Notes: generated by a model not told the origin, from the sequence alone. A stretch of 14,862 nucleotides of DNA from Planctomycetaceae bacterium (GCA_031267635.1 JAIRYX010000446.1:1-14862); one strand, 5' to 3'. Shown: positions 7,463 to 14,334, counted from the first letter of the stretch. Translations and numbers: made by a program.

Positions 7463-8306
7463 GATAAATTATACATTCCCAAAACTTTACGCTTCGCATT
7501 CAAACGTGGATTGGACAGGTTGGATTGACACATCACGGATTTTGCTGTTTACTCTTGTGTTAGCGCGGGTGAGCGGAATTGTTATTATGACGCCGGTGTT
7601 TGGTACGGCGGACATTCCGGTTACGTTTCGCGCATTGTTGGCGTTTGCGCTTGCTGTTTTAATGGCGCCGACGCAATGGTTTCTCGAAATTCGCGAGCCG
7701 GAAACGTTGCCGATGTACGCCATTGTGTTGGCGGCGGAACTGGCGATTGGTTTGGCGTTGGGACTGGGATTGTATATTTTTTTTAACGGCTTGGAACTTG
7801 CCGGTGAAGTGATCGGACATGTCGGCGGATTGAGTGTTGCGCAGATTTTCGATCCGGTTTCCGGTGATAACACGCCGCTTCTTTCGCGGTTGACGCATTC
7901 GTTGGCGTTGGTTGTTTTTATTTGTTGCGGCGGAATTCGGATGACGCTGGCAGGTTTACTTGATACGTTTGATTCGATTCCGCTTGGCGGCGGTACGATT
8001 CCGACTGAATTAGGAAATACGCTTGTTGCCATTTTAAGTTTGAGTTTCGGACTTGCGTTTCGCGTTGCCGCGCCGGTAATGGTCGGCGTGTTAGTTTCCA
8101 TGCTTGTCATCGGGTTGCTCGGGCGAACGCTGCCGCAATTGAATCTTATGTCGATTGGTTTCAGCGTCAACGCGATGGTAACATTCGGAATTTTAATGCT
8201 GTCTATCGGCGGTATCGCGTATTGTTTTCAGGAAAGAATTGTCGACGTCTTTTCACTGATTTTGCAAACGCTTCATGCTAATGTTCATGCGGAGTGGTTA
8301 GAATGA
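7461..8306 (+). CDS. fliR: Flagellar type III export apparatus membrane protein FliR
   Basis: 281 residues from the ATG at 7461; a TTG two codons upstream (7455) is also possible. FliR is an integral part of the export gate (FliP-FliQ-FliR) in the inner membrane. The family pattern is clear: an N-terminal membrane helix (RILLFTLVLARVSGIVIMTPVFG), a second one after VTFRALLAFALAVLMAPT, LAAELAIGLALGLG, then GEVIGHVGGLSVAQIFDPVSGDNTPLLSRL, which aligns with the conserved G-x-x-x-G-x-x-F-A-x-x-x-DP region. The C-terminal half has GRTLPQLNLMSIGFSVN, the usual P-Q-x-N/S-x-F/M-x-x-G-F motif. The likely partner flhB does not follow, so this is a small flagellar island rather than a complete operon. 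The start lies inside a stable hairpin and has no clear Shine-Dalgarno. Confidence 0.93.
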   Translation: MINYTFPKLYASHSNVDWTGWIDTSRILLFTLVLARVSGIVIMTPVFGTADIPVTFRALLAFALAVLMAPTQWFLEIREPETLPMYAIVLAAELAIGLALGLGLYIFFNGLELAGEVIGHVGGLSVAQIFDPVSGDNTPLLSRLTHSLALVVFICCGGIRMTLAGLLDTFDSIPLGGGTIPTELGNTLVAILSLSFGLAFRVAAPVMVGVLVSMLVIGLLGRTLPQLNLMSIGFSVNAMVTFGILMLSIGGIAYCFQERIVDVFSLILQTLHANVHAEWLE

Positions 8307-8357
8307 ATTTTTACATATTAATTTAAAAAACAATTATAACCGTTTGAGTATTTTACT

Positions 8358-9587
8358 ATGAAAAATATCTGTTTGTATTGCGGTATTGTTTATTTTGTTT
8401 TTCATGTGATTTGCTATAATCGCACATTGTCGTATGCTGAAGTCGTTATTCCAGATGAAATTAAGAATGCGTTGAACAAGAACGTAGAAGATTGTAATCC
8501 AATTACTTTAGTCTGGCAAAGTAATTACTCTACAGATATGAATTTTGAAACCTTATGTAAAAAATTAAAATTTCCTGATTTCTATGGATTTTATACACCC
8601 GTAAATTCCATACTAATGTGGCAAAATGATTGTTTTTTTCATAATAGAACACACAAAGAATTTTTAAACAGCAACAATAAGAATAGTTTAAACGCATGGG
8701 AATTAGAAAAAAATGACACTAAATTGTACAATAGAATTGATGATTATTCTTACAATGGCGAAATGTTTTTTTTCGGTAATGACGCTGAAAAAACAAATGC
8801 CGCGAACCCTACTTTATCAATTATTCCCTTAACGCAAATCAACATGAAAGATTTGCCAACGTTTATTTCTCAACAATATACCACTTTTTTAGGAATAAAA
8901 TTTCCTAATGGTTCTAAAGAAATTGGTACCCGTCAAGAATCTTATGTTTTATATCTTGCTCGAAAAGGCATAATAATTGATACCCAAAAAGATATACTGG
9001 ATAATCAAGATGTTTTTGTGATTACAATCAAAGCATATAATATATTTGCTTATAAAGATTGTATTTTTCGTTTTTATCTATTTCCCTCGAAAAATTATGC
9101 TATTGGACGATTAGATATTATGTCATTAAATGGTCAATTAATGTATCAAATAGAAAATAGCAATTTTATTGAAGTCAAGGGAAAATCACTATATTTACCG
9201 CGTAATACACATGTTTATTACTACACATTTGGTTCTATGGGAGATGAAATATCATCAACAATATTATTCAAAGAAATATATGATTTAAAAAATTATTCCT
9301 TGAATAAAATCAAACAGAATCAATTCGACTTAAGATTAGTTTATTTAACTCCAGGGACTCGCATAGCAGATTTTTCTCTTAAAGATACTGAATTTGGACT
9401 TCAATATGATGTTCCCGCTAATCCCGCCGACCTTGACCGTGTGATAGAATCAGCATTGACTGGCAAAGATTTTACCCCAACACCGTTACCGTCACGAGCG
9501 GCAATGATTATTCGATGGATACTTATTTTAGCGGGTATTAGCATGATTCTTTATGCCGGGTATAGGAAGTTTATTCAAAAAATATAA
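8358..9587 (+). CDS. Unrecognised secreted protein with C-terminal membrane anchor, AT-rich
   Basis: 409 residues, no family recognised. The N-terminus (KNICLYCGIVYFVFHVICYN ... SYAEV) looks like a signal sequence, with probable cleavage after about residue 27. The body is rich in Asn, Tyr, Phe and Ile, with beta-type segments and several Cys. Near the C-terminus, VPANPADLDRVIESAL is followed by a Pro/Thr stretch (TPTPLPSR) and a single membrane helix (AAMIIRWILILAGISMILYAGY) ending in the basic RKFIQKI. This layout (export signal, large outside domain, anchor with basic tail) suggests an envelope-anchored protein facing the periplasm. The gene is visibly more AT-rich, with A/T-ended codons, than its neighbours fliR or nrdD, consistent with acquisition or weak expression. 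It starts 51 bases after fliR; a weak promoter (TTTACA 8310, TATAAC 8335, spacer 19) is possible. Confidence 0.7.
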   Translation: MKNICLYCGIVYFVFHVICYNRTLSYAEVVIPDEIKNALNKNVEDCNPITLVWQSNYSTDMNFETLCKKLKFPDFYGFYTPVNSILMWQNDCFFHNRTHKEFLNSNNKNSLNAWELEKNDTKLYNRIDDYSYNGEMFFFGNDAEKTNAANPTLSIIPLTQINMKDLPTFISQQYTTFLGIKFPNGSKEIGTRQESYVLYLARKGIIIDTQKDILDNQDVFVITIKAYNIFAYKDCIFRFYLFPSKNYAIGRLDIMSLNGQLMYQIENSNFIEVKGKSLYLPRNTHVYYYTFGSMGDEISSTILFKEIYDLKNYSLNKIKQNQFDLRLVYLTPGTRIADFSLKDTEFGLQYDVPANPADLDRVIESALTGKDFTPTPLPSRAAMIIRWILILAGISMILYAGYRKFIQKI

Positions 9588-9591
9588 AAAC

Positions 9592-9789
9592 TTTGTGAAA
9601 TGACTCCAATGAAATATGCCTGATTATTTCGCATTTGGGGAGACAATATTTGAACCCGCAATAGAAAACGATGGCGTCAGTTTCCCAAGCCAAATCAATC
9701 CGTACTGGTCAACTGAACAGTTACCGTTTCACCGAAAAATATTACTATTGCCCAGTGCGGATTTATTGGGCTTGGGAAACTCTGAATAG
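9592..9789. repeat. Diverged repeat copy A, with internal 31-34 bp inverted arms
   Basis: Bases 9592-9740 align with 13717-13849, sharing TTTGTGAAA, CCTGATT, AATATTTGAA, CGCAAT and AGTTAC..GTTTCACCG, with many substitutions and small gaps. Within this copy, 9678-9708 (CAGTTTCCCAAGCC ... CCGTACTGG) and 9751-9784 (CCCAGTGCGG ... CTTGGGAAACTCTG) are near-perfect reverse complements around a 42-base centre. Copy C at 13.7 kb has only one arm. A 57-codon + strand frame (9616-9789) spans the element, but neither strand gives a protein I can identify. Likely a degenerate small mobile element or a remnant of one. Confidence 0.65.
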
Positions 9790-9879
9790 TTACAATTTGT
9801 TTTTTAAAAACATACTTTTATACTTCAAATGTCGGTTTTCATCAAAAAAAGGATTTAGATTAAGAGAGACTTTGGGGAG

Positions 9880-10029
9880 ATGGCGAATACTGTCTTAAAC
9901 CGAATTTTCAGAGGACGCAATACCTCAAGCGACATAAGTCAAGAACGATTTTCGCTTATCGAGGCAGATTTGCTGGTTCCGCGAAAGATAGATGTTTATG
10001 ACATTTTTTACGCGCTCGTCTACCGATGA
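9880..10029 (+). CDS. Possible 49-residue small protein or gene fragment
   Basis: ATG at 9880 is preceded by GGGGAG, a passable ribosome site at close spacing. It encodes MANTVLNRIFRGRNTSSDIS followed by QERFSLIEADLLVPRKID and ends VYDIFYALVYR. The composition is plausible for a folded protein or a fragment of a larger one, but I recognise no family and there is no promoter evidence. Being next to repeat copy A, it could be debris from an inserted element. Confidence 0.25.
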   Translation: MANTVLNRIFRGRNTSSDISQERFSLIEADLLVPRKIDVYDIFYALVYR

Positions 10030-10126
10030 TTGGTTGAGAGCAATCGCTATCAAATGGTCGTGAGCAGAAATCTACGAGGAGCATCGTGGATTCGAAATCA
10101 GTCCGTTATCCTTTCAAACGCTTCGT

Positions 10127-10570
10127 TTATGCCTTTCGATATTTTGTCATTGTGACGCCGTTTCCCGACGGCGCAAATTCGACTTTGTCCATGAAATGCC
10201 GAATCAACATAATACCCCGTCCCGACGGCGTGTAAAGATTGTCGGGATGGCACGGGTCGGGAACGTTTTCTGGGTTGAATCCCGCTCCTTCATCGCGCAT
10301 CCAGACGCAAATTTCTTCTGCCGACGCCGAACATTGAAGATGTACCGCTTTTGCCGGGTCGGATTGATTTCCGTGAACGACCGCATTCGTCAACGCTTCC
10401 TCAAACGCCAGCTGGACGTCGAAGACATCTTTCTCCGTCCATCCCAACAAGAGCATCTGCTGCGCGAGCTGCTCTGCAATCCGTTCTCTCGCGTCCGTTT
10501 GGTTGGACGCCGAGAACTCGCAACGCCATTCCGCCGCCGATTTCAATTTGTTTTGAGCCGGTTGTGACAT
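10127..10570 (-). CDS. RsbW-like anti-sigma-factor kinase (HATPase_c)
   Basis: 147 residues, the normal size of RsbW/SpoIIAB-type single-domain GHKL kinases. Such proteins bind a sigma factor or another target and phosphorylate a STAS antagonist with ATP. The ATP-site boxes are intact: N-box FEEALTNAVVHGN (56-68, with E57/E58 and N62 positions), G1 box DEGAGFNP (93-100) and G2 box SGRGIMLIRHFMD (116-128). GAAGGGAC upstream gives a good ribosome site. It follows the STAS gene by 33 bases on the same strand, a classic partner-switch pair. No cognate sigma factor is adjacent, so the output is unknown; in planctomycetes and relatives such pairs may instead control a PP2C phosphatase pathway. Confidence 0.9.
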   Translation of the reverse strand: MSQPAQNKLKSAAEWRCEFSASNQTDARERIAEQLAQQMLLLGWTEKDVFDVQLAFEEALTNAVVHGNQSDPAKAVHLQCSASAEEICVWMRDEGAGFNPENVPDPCHPDNLYTPSGRGIMLIRHFMDKVEFAPSGNGVTMTKYRKA

Positions 10571-10603
10571 GCCGCGTCCCTTCTCACTACAACGAATTAC
10601 GCC

Positions 10604-10957
10604 TCATTCCAAATACGGAAGCGACCGAATCGCCTCTTCCGTCCCTTTGCGAATTTTGAAAATCGAATCAAGGTTCGTGATTTTGAAAATGTCCAGAATA
10701 CTGTCGTTTAAACCGCATAACAAGAGCGGCACGTCCTGCAACGCGAGCGTCTTTTGTAGCGTAATCAGTACCCGTAACGCCGAACTCGACATAAACATCA
10801 CCTGATTGAAATCCACCACAAACGCCTTTCCAGGCGATTTTGCCGCCTGCATCAACTCGTCGCCCCACTCTTGAATCGCGTATTCATCGTTGAGCTTCGA
10901 GGTTAGGCATCGAACCACCGTACAGTCGTTGATTTGTTTTATTTCCGTTCTTATCAT
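10604..10957 (-). CDS. STAS-domain anti-sigma-factor antagonist
   Basis: 117 residues, a single STAS domain of SpoIIAA/RsbV type. Unphosphorylated antagonist binds the kinase and frees the sigma factor; phosphorylation on a conserved Ser ends this. The site region is VVDFNQVMFMSSSALRVLI (47-65), where S58 fits the phosphorylated Ser of D-S-S-G-L in SpoIIAA; the Asp before it is Met here, and Gly is Ser/Ala, both common variants. LLLCGLNDSILDIFKITNLDSIF is the usual C-terminal helix. AAGGAAA 6 bases before the ATG is a good ribosome site. It stands 75 bases after sppA and 33 before the kinase gene. Confidence 0.9.
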   Translation of the reverse strand: MIRTEIKQINDCTVVRCLTSKLNDEYAIQEWGDELMQAAKSPGKAFVVDFNQVMFMSSSALRVLITLQKTLALQDVPLLLCGLNDSILDIFKITNLDSIFKIRKGTEEAIRSLPYLE

Positions 10958-11032
10958 TTGTTTCCTTTTTATTCTTTTTGTTTTTGGCTGACTGCTCGCA
11001 CTTTGCCCTTCCGCTTTTTTTCGGTCTTCCGT

Positions 11033-12202
11033 CTATTTTTTCAACGGTAACGCCTGCGGATACATGTAGTAAATTCTCGGTGTTACGGCTTCGTTTAATA
11101 TTTCTACCGCAAGCGATGCCTCGTTCTGCAACGTCGCCGCAACAGCTCTCTCAACTCCGCTTGCCCCAAAAATTAAATCCAACGTCGATTTCGGCGGCTC
11201 ATAACGTACCGTTTCATACTCTTCTTCGGTCAATCCGGCACGTTTCGCCGCGCTCGCTACCGCTTCGTCAAGATACCCAATCTCATCAATTAAATGTTTT
11301 TCCAACGCGTCTTTCGCGAGAAAGACCCGACCGGTCGTGACTTCTCTTAAAAGATCGGAATCGTCTCGCAACGCTTTTCGTCCTTCGCATACAATTTCTT
11401 TGAATCGCTCAAACATATCCAACACAATGCTTTCGAGAACAGCACGTTCTTCGGGTTTCATTTCCCGTGTGAGATTGCCGAGTTCCTTGAGCGGCCCGCT
11501 CGTGATCGCGTCCGACTTCACGCCGATTTTTTCGCATAAGCCGGAAAGATTGTAGTTCGGCATAATGACGCCGATTGATCCGGTCAGCGTAGACGGCTCC
11601 GCGAAAATCTCGTCCCCTGTTACGGCGATATAATATCCGCCACTCGCCGCCATATTTCCCATACTGACAACAATCGGTATGTTTCGCGTCTCTTTCAGTT
11701 CGAGAATCTTGTGATGGTAGTAGTCGCTCGCCGAAACCGTTCCGCCCGGCGAGTTAATCCTCAAAACAATCGCTTTCACCGAGTCATCTTCCGTTGCCTT
11801 CTCAAGCTGTTTCACGAAATGGCTTCCTTCGCCGTCATAAATAACTCCTTCTACCGTGAGAATCGCCACCTTTTGTTTTGCATGTTTTTTTCCGGAAACG
11901 TATTCTTCACGAATTGTCGATGACGATTTGCCTCCCATAATCGCCAATCCTCCGAGTAGCACGCCAAACACGACAACATAGCCGGCAAGTTTGAAAAACG
12001 CTCCGAAACATCCCGACAACAATGTCTGTTTCGCCGAACCTCCGTAAATAATATGGATCTCCTGCGTTCCCGGCTTGACCGGAACGCGGATACCTTTCTC
12101 GTCCCGCGGCGGAGACGAAGACGTGCTCTGCGTCGCGGAATAGACGCCATTTTTTGATTCGGGAAAAACTTCAGGCGTGTGAAAGTCGTTTTCATTCGGC
12201 AT
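11033..12202 (-). CDS. sppA: Signal peptide peptidase SppA (peptidase S49), single-domain type
   Basis: 389 residues. SppA cleaves leftover signal peptides and other membrane peptides in the cytoplasmic membrane by a Ser-Lys dyad. A Ser/Pro-rich cytoplasmic N-terminus (1-55) precedes one membrane segment (about 64-91, GCFGAFFKLAGYVVVFGVLLGG). The catalytic domain starts near KVAILTVEGVI (111-121); INSPGGTVSASD, then MGNMAASGGYYIA places the nucleophile at S187, and SGPLKELG gives the general-base K239. ADxI-type FAEPSTLTGSIGV follows the Ser motif. The length and single catalytic domain fit the short (B. subtilis-like) SppA, which forms octamers, rather than the long E. coli form. Transcription probably starts near 12254 from TTGCAA-17-TAAAAT. 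The STAS and kinase genes follow in the same direction. Confidence 0.93.
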   Translation of the reverse strand: MPNENDFHTPEVFPESKNGVYSATQSTSSSPPRDEKGIRVPVKPGTQEIHIIYGGSAKQTLLSGCFGAFFKLAGYVVVFGVLLGGLAIMGGKSSSTIREEYVSGKKHAKQKVAILTVEGVIYDGEGSHFVKQLEKATEDDSVKAIVLRINSPGGTVSASDYYHHKILELKETRNIPIVVSMGNMAASGGYYIAVTGDEIFAEPSTLTGSIGVIMPNYNLSGLCEKIGVKSDAITSGPLKELGNLTREMKPEERAVLESIVLDMFERFKEIVCEGRKALRDDSDLLREVTTGRVFLAKDALEKHLIDEIGYLDEAVASAAKRAGLTEEEYETVRYEPPKSTLDLIFGASGVERAVAATLQNEASLAVEILNEAVTPRIYYMYPQALPLKK

Positions 12203-12260
12203 AGTTGGAATCTTTCTCTTTTGTTCAAGGGATTTTTGTCCGCATCATTGCGTTTGCCGC

Positions 12261-12289
12261 ATTTTACCAAACGCTGAAAGTTTTTGCAA
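12261..12289 (-). promoter_or_regulatory. Sigma-70-like promoter of sppA
   Basis: On the minus strand TTGCAA (12284-12289) and TAAAAT (12261-12266) are 17 bases apart. The -35 lies in one arm of the inverted repeat 12281-12354, so formation of a cruciform or binding to that repeat could affect sppA. The expected start is about 50 bases before the sppA ATG. Confidence 0.55.
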
Positions 12290-12354
12290 GAGACCAAAAT
12301 TCCCGCCAAAAGCATTACGGAAAAGCACAAATTCAATTGCGTCTCTTGCAAAAA
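12281..12354. repeat. Perfect 14-bp inverted repeat between rnpB and sppA
   Basis: TTTTTGCAAGAGAC (12281-12294) and GTCTCTTGCAAAAA (12341-12354) are exact reverse complements around a 46-base centre. On the minus strand the right arm merges with the U-tract ending rnpB. It may be a small element with terminal inverted repeats, or a processed RNA hairpin. Confidence 0.7.
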
Positions 12355-12360
12355 AAAAAA

Positions 12361-12859
12361 CGGCGGACATGTAAGCCGGGTTTTGTTCCGAACAGTAAAA
12401 AATACGGCAAATACCGCATTTTTATCAGCTCGGCGACGGTCATTCCTCTTGACGGCGAATTGCTCCGCCGTTCCAGCGATCTACCCGAAACTCTACCGAA
12501 CCGAACAAATTCGTTCGCGTTGACGTTTTCGTCATTGCGGTTCGTTTCTGTTTGACCTTGCTTCCGATGGGGTTTACATAGCCGAATCAGTCGCCCGATT
12601 CGCTGGTAAGCTCTTACCTCACCGTTTCACCCTTGCCGGTTTCAGCGAAGACGAAGTTTCGCCCTCCCTGAAACGTAGGCGGTTTGCTTTCTGTTGCACT
12701 TTCCCTAGCCAACATAAAACGTCAAACGTCCTATGCCTGCCGGTGGGCGTTACCCACCATCGTGTCCTGCGAAGCCCGGACTTTCCTCACGAAATTAAAA
12801 TTTATCAGCAAAACTCGTTACTTCAATTTCTCATTCGTGCGACCGTCCCGTCCGCCGTT
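12361..12859 (-). ncRNA. rnpB: RNase P RNA, bacterial type A
   Basis: Ribozyme that removes 5' leaders from tRNA precursors. On the minus strand the 5' core block GAGGAAAGTCCGGGCTTC and GGTAACGCCCACCGGCAGG (P4, P5 and neighbours), the middle GTGAGGTAAGAGCTTACC, then GTAAACCCCATCGGAAGC and the 3' block ACAAAACCCGGCTTAC are all recognisable. P1 is complete: AAACGGCGGAC at the 5' end pairs with GTCCGCCGTTT at the 3' end, followed by a long U-tract (12349-12360) acting as terminator. At about 500 nt it is longer than the usual 350-420; the extra length lies in the region between the P4-side blocks, towards the 3' half, and in the P3 stem. Planctomycete RNase P RNAs are known to carry expansions. 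Confidence 0.96.
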
Positions 12860-12889
12860 TCTTTTTTCATAACAAGATGCCATCTCTAA

Positions 12890-12895
12890 ATTATA
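12890..12895 (-). promoter_or_regulatory. -10 element of the rnpB promoter
   Basis: TATAAT on the minus strand, preceded by no good -35. The predicted start near 12883 is about 24 bases before the P1 helix of RNase P RNA, so a short leader would be trimmed. Confidence 0.4.
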
Positions 12896-12933
12896 CTCCT
12901 CCATCACAAAAGAGACATGAGGAAATTTTGGGA

Positions 12934-13016
12934 TCTTCTAAAAACCTCATTTTCAACAAATTTGACCATTGAAAAATAAGGGCTGACGAATATTTTGGGG
13001 TGGTTTTTGGAACTTC
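12934..13016 (-). repeat. Small inverted-repeat-bounded element, copy 1
   Basis: About 83 bases that match copy 3 (14636-14718) in opposite orientation. Shared blocks are CTTCTAAAAACCTCATTTTC, TGACCATTGAAAAATAAGGG and ACGAATATTT; the right end here is decayed (TTTTTGGAACTTCC against TTTTTAGAAGTTCC). It lies between the rnpB promoter and the 3' end of the 13070-13582 gene. Confidence 0.8.
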
Positions 13017-13069
13017 CATTTTGTCCCTAATGTCCCGTTAGGAATAAAAACGAAATTCAGTGATCGAAT

Positions 13070-13582
13070 TTAATAGTAAAACGACATAATATCTTTTTTT
13101 TGCTTGATGGCGGTGCGAAAAAGATTAAACATTATTTCAACCAAGGTTTGGATTTTTGGGGTGTATTCATCAAATTTTTTGTCGTTCCATTCGTTCAGCA
13201 TTTTTTGCATTTCCGGCAAAAAACGATGTCCGACATACGGATAGTCATTGTTGGGCGGAAGTTTTATCGGAGAACCGGATTTGAGAATCCACGACAAAAC
13301 GCCTTCAAATTTTCCTGTCCATAAGTTTTCAAATTCAGGAATCGGCACGCTTTCGCCAAAAAGATGCGCAACAATTTGCTCCAAAGCATACGCATATTCA
13401 AACGGCTCGTCTTCTTCGTCCGGTTGTCCGGTCATTAATTTTTCGAGATACGCCCGATTTTCCCAATCATCTTCCTCATTTTCATCAAAGCTCATTTCGT
13501 CGAGAATCGACAAATTTTTTTCGTCGAGAATTTTTTGAAGTTTTTGAATATCCGCCAAATAAAACGAAACGCTGTAACTCAT
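13070..13582 (-). CDS. Small acidic hypothetical protein (DUF7691-like)
   Basis: 170 residues from the ATG at 13582, with GGAAC about 8 bases upstream; a TTG four codons earlier (13594) is less likely. It begins MSYSVSFYLADIQKLQKILDEK and is soluble, with a strongly acidic stretch (SFDENEEDDWENRAYLEKL, DEEDEPFEYAYALEQIVAHLFGE). A conserved-looking centre (GSPIKLPPNNDYPYVGHRF) and a helical C-terminus complete it. I associate the start with a small domain family of unknown function seen as DUF7691, from memory and not certain. Function unknown. The gene stands alone among mobile-element debris, between two inverted copies of a small repeat, and has its own extended -10 promoter. Confidence 0.7.
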   Translation of the reverse strand: MSYSVSFYLADIQKLQKILDEKNLSILDEMSFDENEEDDWENRAYLEKLMTGQPDEEDEPFEYAYALEQIVAHLFGESVPIPEFENLWTGKFEGVLSWILKSGSPIKLPPNNDYPYVGHRFLPEMQKMLNEWNDKKFDEYTPKIQTLVEIMFNLFRTAIKQKKDIMSFYY

Positions 13583-13660
13583 TGTCTGTTCCAATGTTAG
13601 AATTGTCTATCATTACGGTTACTTACCGCAAACATGTCACTCTATGATTTTTGCTACTCT

Positions 13661-13669
13661 ATTATAGCA
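13661..13669 (-). promoter_or_regulatory. Extended -10 promoter of the small acidic gene
   Basis: TGCTATAAT on the minus strand is a perfect extended -10 (TG-N-TATAAT). It would start transcription near 13654, giving a leader of about 72 bases to the ATG at 13582. No clear -35, as is usual for this promoter class. Confidence 0.5.
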
Positions 13670-13716
13670 TTTTTCTTCTTTCATAAAAGAGACCGCAAAA
13701 TTAATTTTGGGACGAA

Positions 13717-13849
13717 TTTGTGAAAACATCCTGATTGTTCCGTTTTTAGGGGTAATATTTGAAAACGCAATGAAAACTATAGCATCAATCGCCCCAGCCA
13801 AAATAACCCCGCACTGGGTAATTGAATAGTTACTGTTTCACCGGAAAAT
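13717..13849. repeat. Diverged repeat copy C (same orientation as copy A)
   Basis: Aligns along its length with 9592-9740: TTTGTGAAA, CCTGATTGTTCCG, AATATTTGAA, CAGCCAAA, CCGCACTGG and GTTTCACCG. It retains only one of the two inverted arms seen in copy A. On the minus strand both copies encode GETVT(V/I)QL with mostly silent differences over that short stretch, but stops follow in both, so any ancestral gene is dead. Confidence 0.65.
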
Positions 13850-13982
13850 GACGATGAAATTTCCACTGGAACTTTTTCAGGGACGACTAACTAGGAGGTT
13901 ATCGTGTATTAGCCTGTTTGACACGTAGTTTTACGACGCTTTTGGGGAGTAATTCTCATAGGTGGGATTCGTATTAACAAAA

Positions 13983-14289
13983 GTGCCAGCCGTAACCGCA
14001 AGGTGAACCCACGTCGGTCTCGTTAGGGCAATTGATTATGACCAACCTTCCCCGTTAGGCGAAGTCTAGTACCGATGATGAAGCAACAGGTATTTGCAGT
14101 CATCGGGCAATCCGGGATACTTGGAAACAGCGGGTGCGGAAAGTTGAAACAGAAACTTGAGAGACCCTATTCACTTTACGGAAAAAGTGACGCCGGTAAA
14201 TGTCCTTCATCCGCCGGATGGGGGAAATCTACATGTCCGGTGGGAAGAGGGGTGAGGAGACGTAGCAATATATCCCTCGCCTACTCTAC
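13983..14289 (+). mobile_element. Short group II intron-like RNA element without reverse transcriptase (probably group IIC type)
   Basis: Self-splicing retroelement RNA. Domain V is clear at 14211-14243: CCGCCGGATG pairs with CATGTCCGGTGG, the distal stem closes on a GAAA loop, the catalytic triad reads CGC and a two-base bulge is present, as in group IIC introns. Domain VI follows: GGTGAGG (14251-14257) with CCTCGCC (14275-14281), then a candidate branch A at 14283, seven bases from the proposed end TCTAC (14289). The 5' end is set at GTGCC (13983) by analogy with GUGYG starts. The whole is only about 307 nt, against roughly 400 or more for ORF-less bacterial introns, so domain I may be cut down. 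No reverse transcriptase/maturase is encoded; a + strand frame at 14075-14344 is not protein-like. The 5' boundary is uncertain. Confidence 0.7.
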
Positions 14290-14315
14290 GTTGTTTCTTG
14301 GGGCTATATCTCTTG

Positions 14316-14334
14316 CCCCCAGTTGCACTGGGGG
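14316..14334 (+). terminator. Perfect GC-rich hairpin just after the intron
   Basis: CCCCCAGT (14316-14323) and ACTGGGGG (14327-14334) form 8 pairs around TGC. TTATTCC follows, a poor T-tract. It could be a terminator remnant, which is where group IIC introns like to insert, although they normally sit after the hairpin, not before it. Confidence 0.4.

Larger units (their letters stand above)
9588..10126. other. 539-bp region without a firm gene, between convergent genes
   Basis: The first 200 bases are the palindromic repeat copy A. The remainder holds an AT-rich stretch (9790-9870) and a 49-codon frame at 9880-10029. The phrase TTTGGGGAG occurs twice here (9637 and 9872 areas) and once more near 13940, another hint of repeat debris. 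No tRNA-like fold or clear terminator for either converging gene was found. Confidence 0.5.

Noticed and set aside
7487..8170. 227-codon minus-strand frame
   Set aside because: Antisense to fliR, Ser/Thr/Asn/Pro-rich as expected when a hydrophobic membrane protein is read backwards.
10196..10659. Two overlapping + strand frames
   Set aside because: Antisense to the HATPase gene, whose N, G1 and G2 boxes fix the real frame.
12205..12555. 116-codon + strand frame
   Set aside because: Overlaps the RNase P RNA and the inverted repeat; basic, low-complexity translation.
13070..13594. TTG start at 13594 for the small acidic gene
   Set aside because: The ATG at 13582 has a better-placed GGAAC site, which would itself lie inside the longer version.
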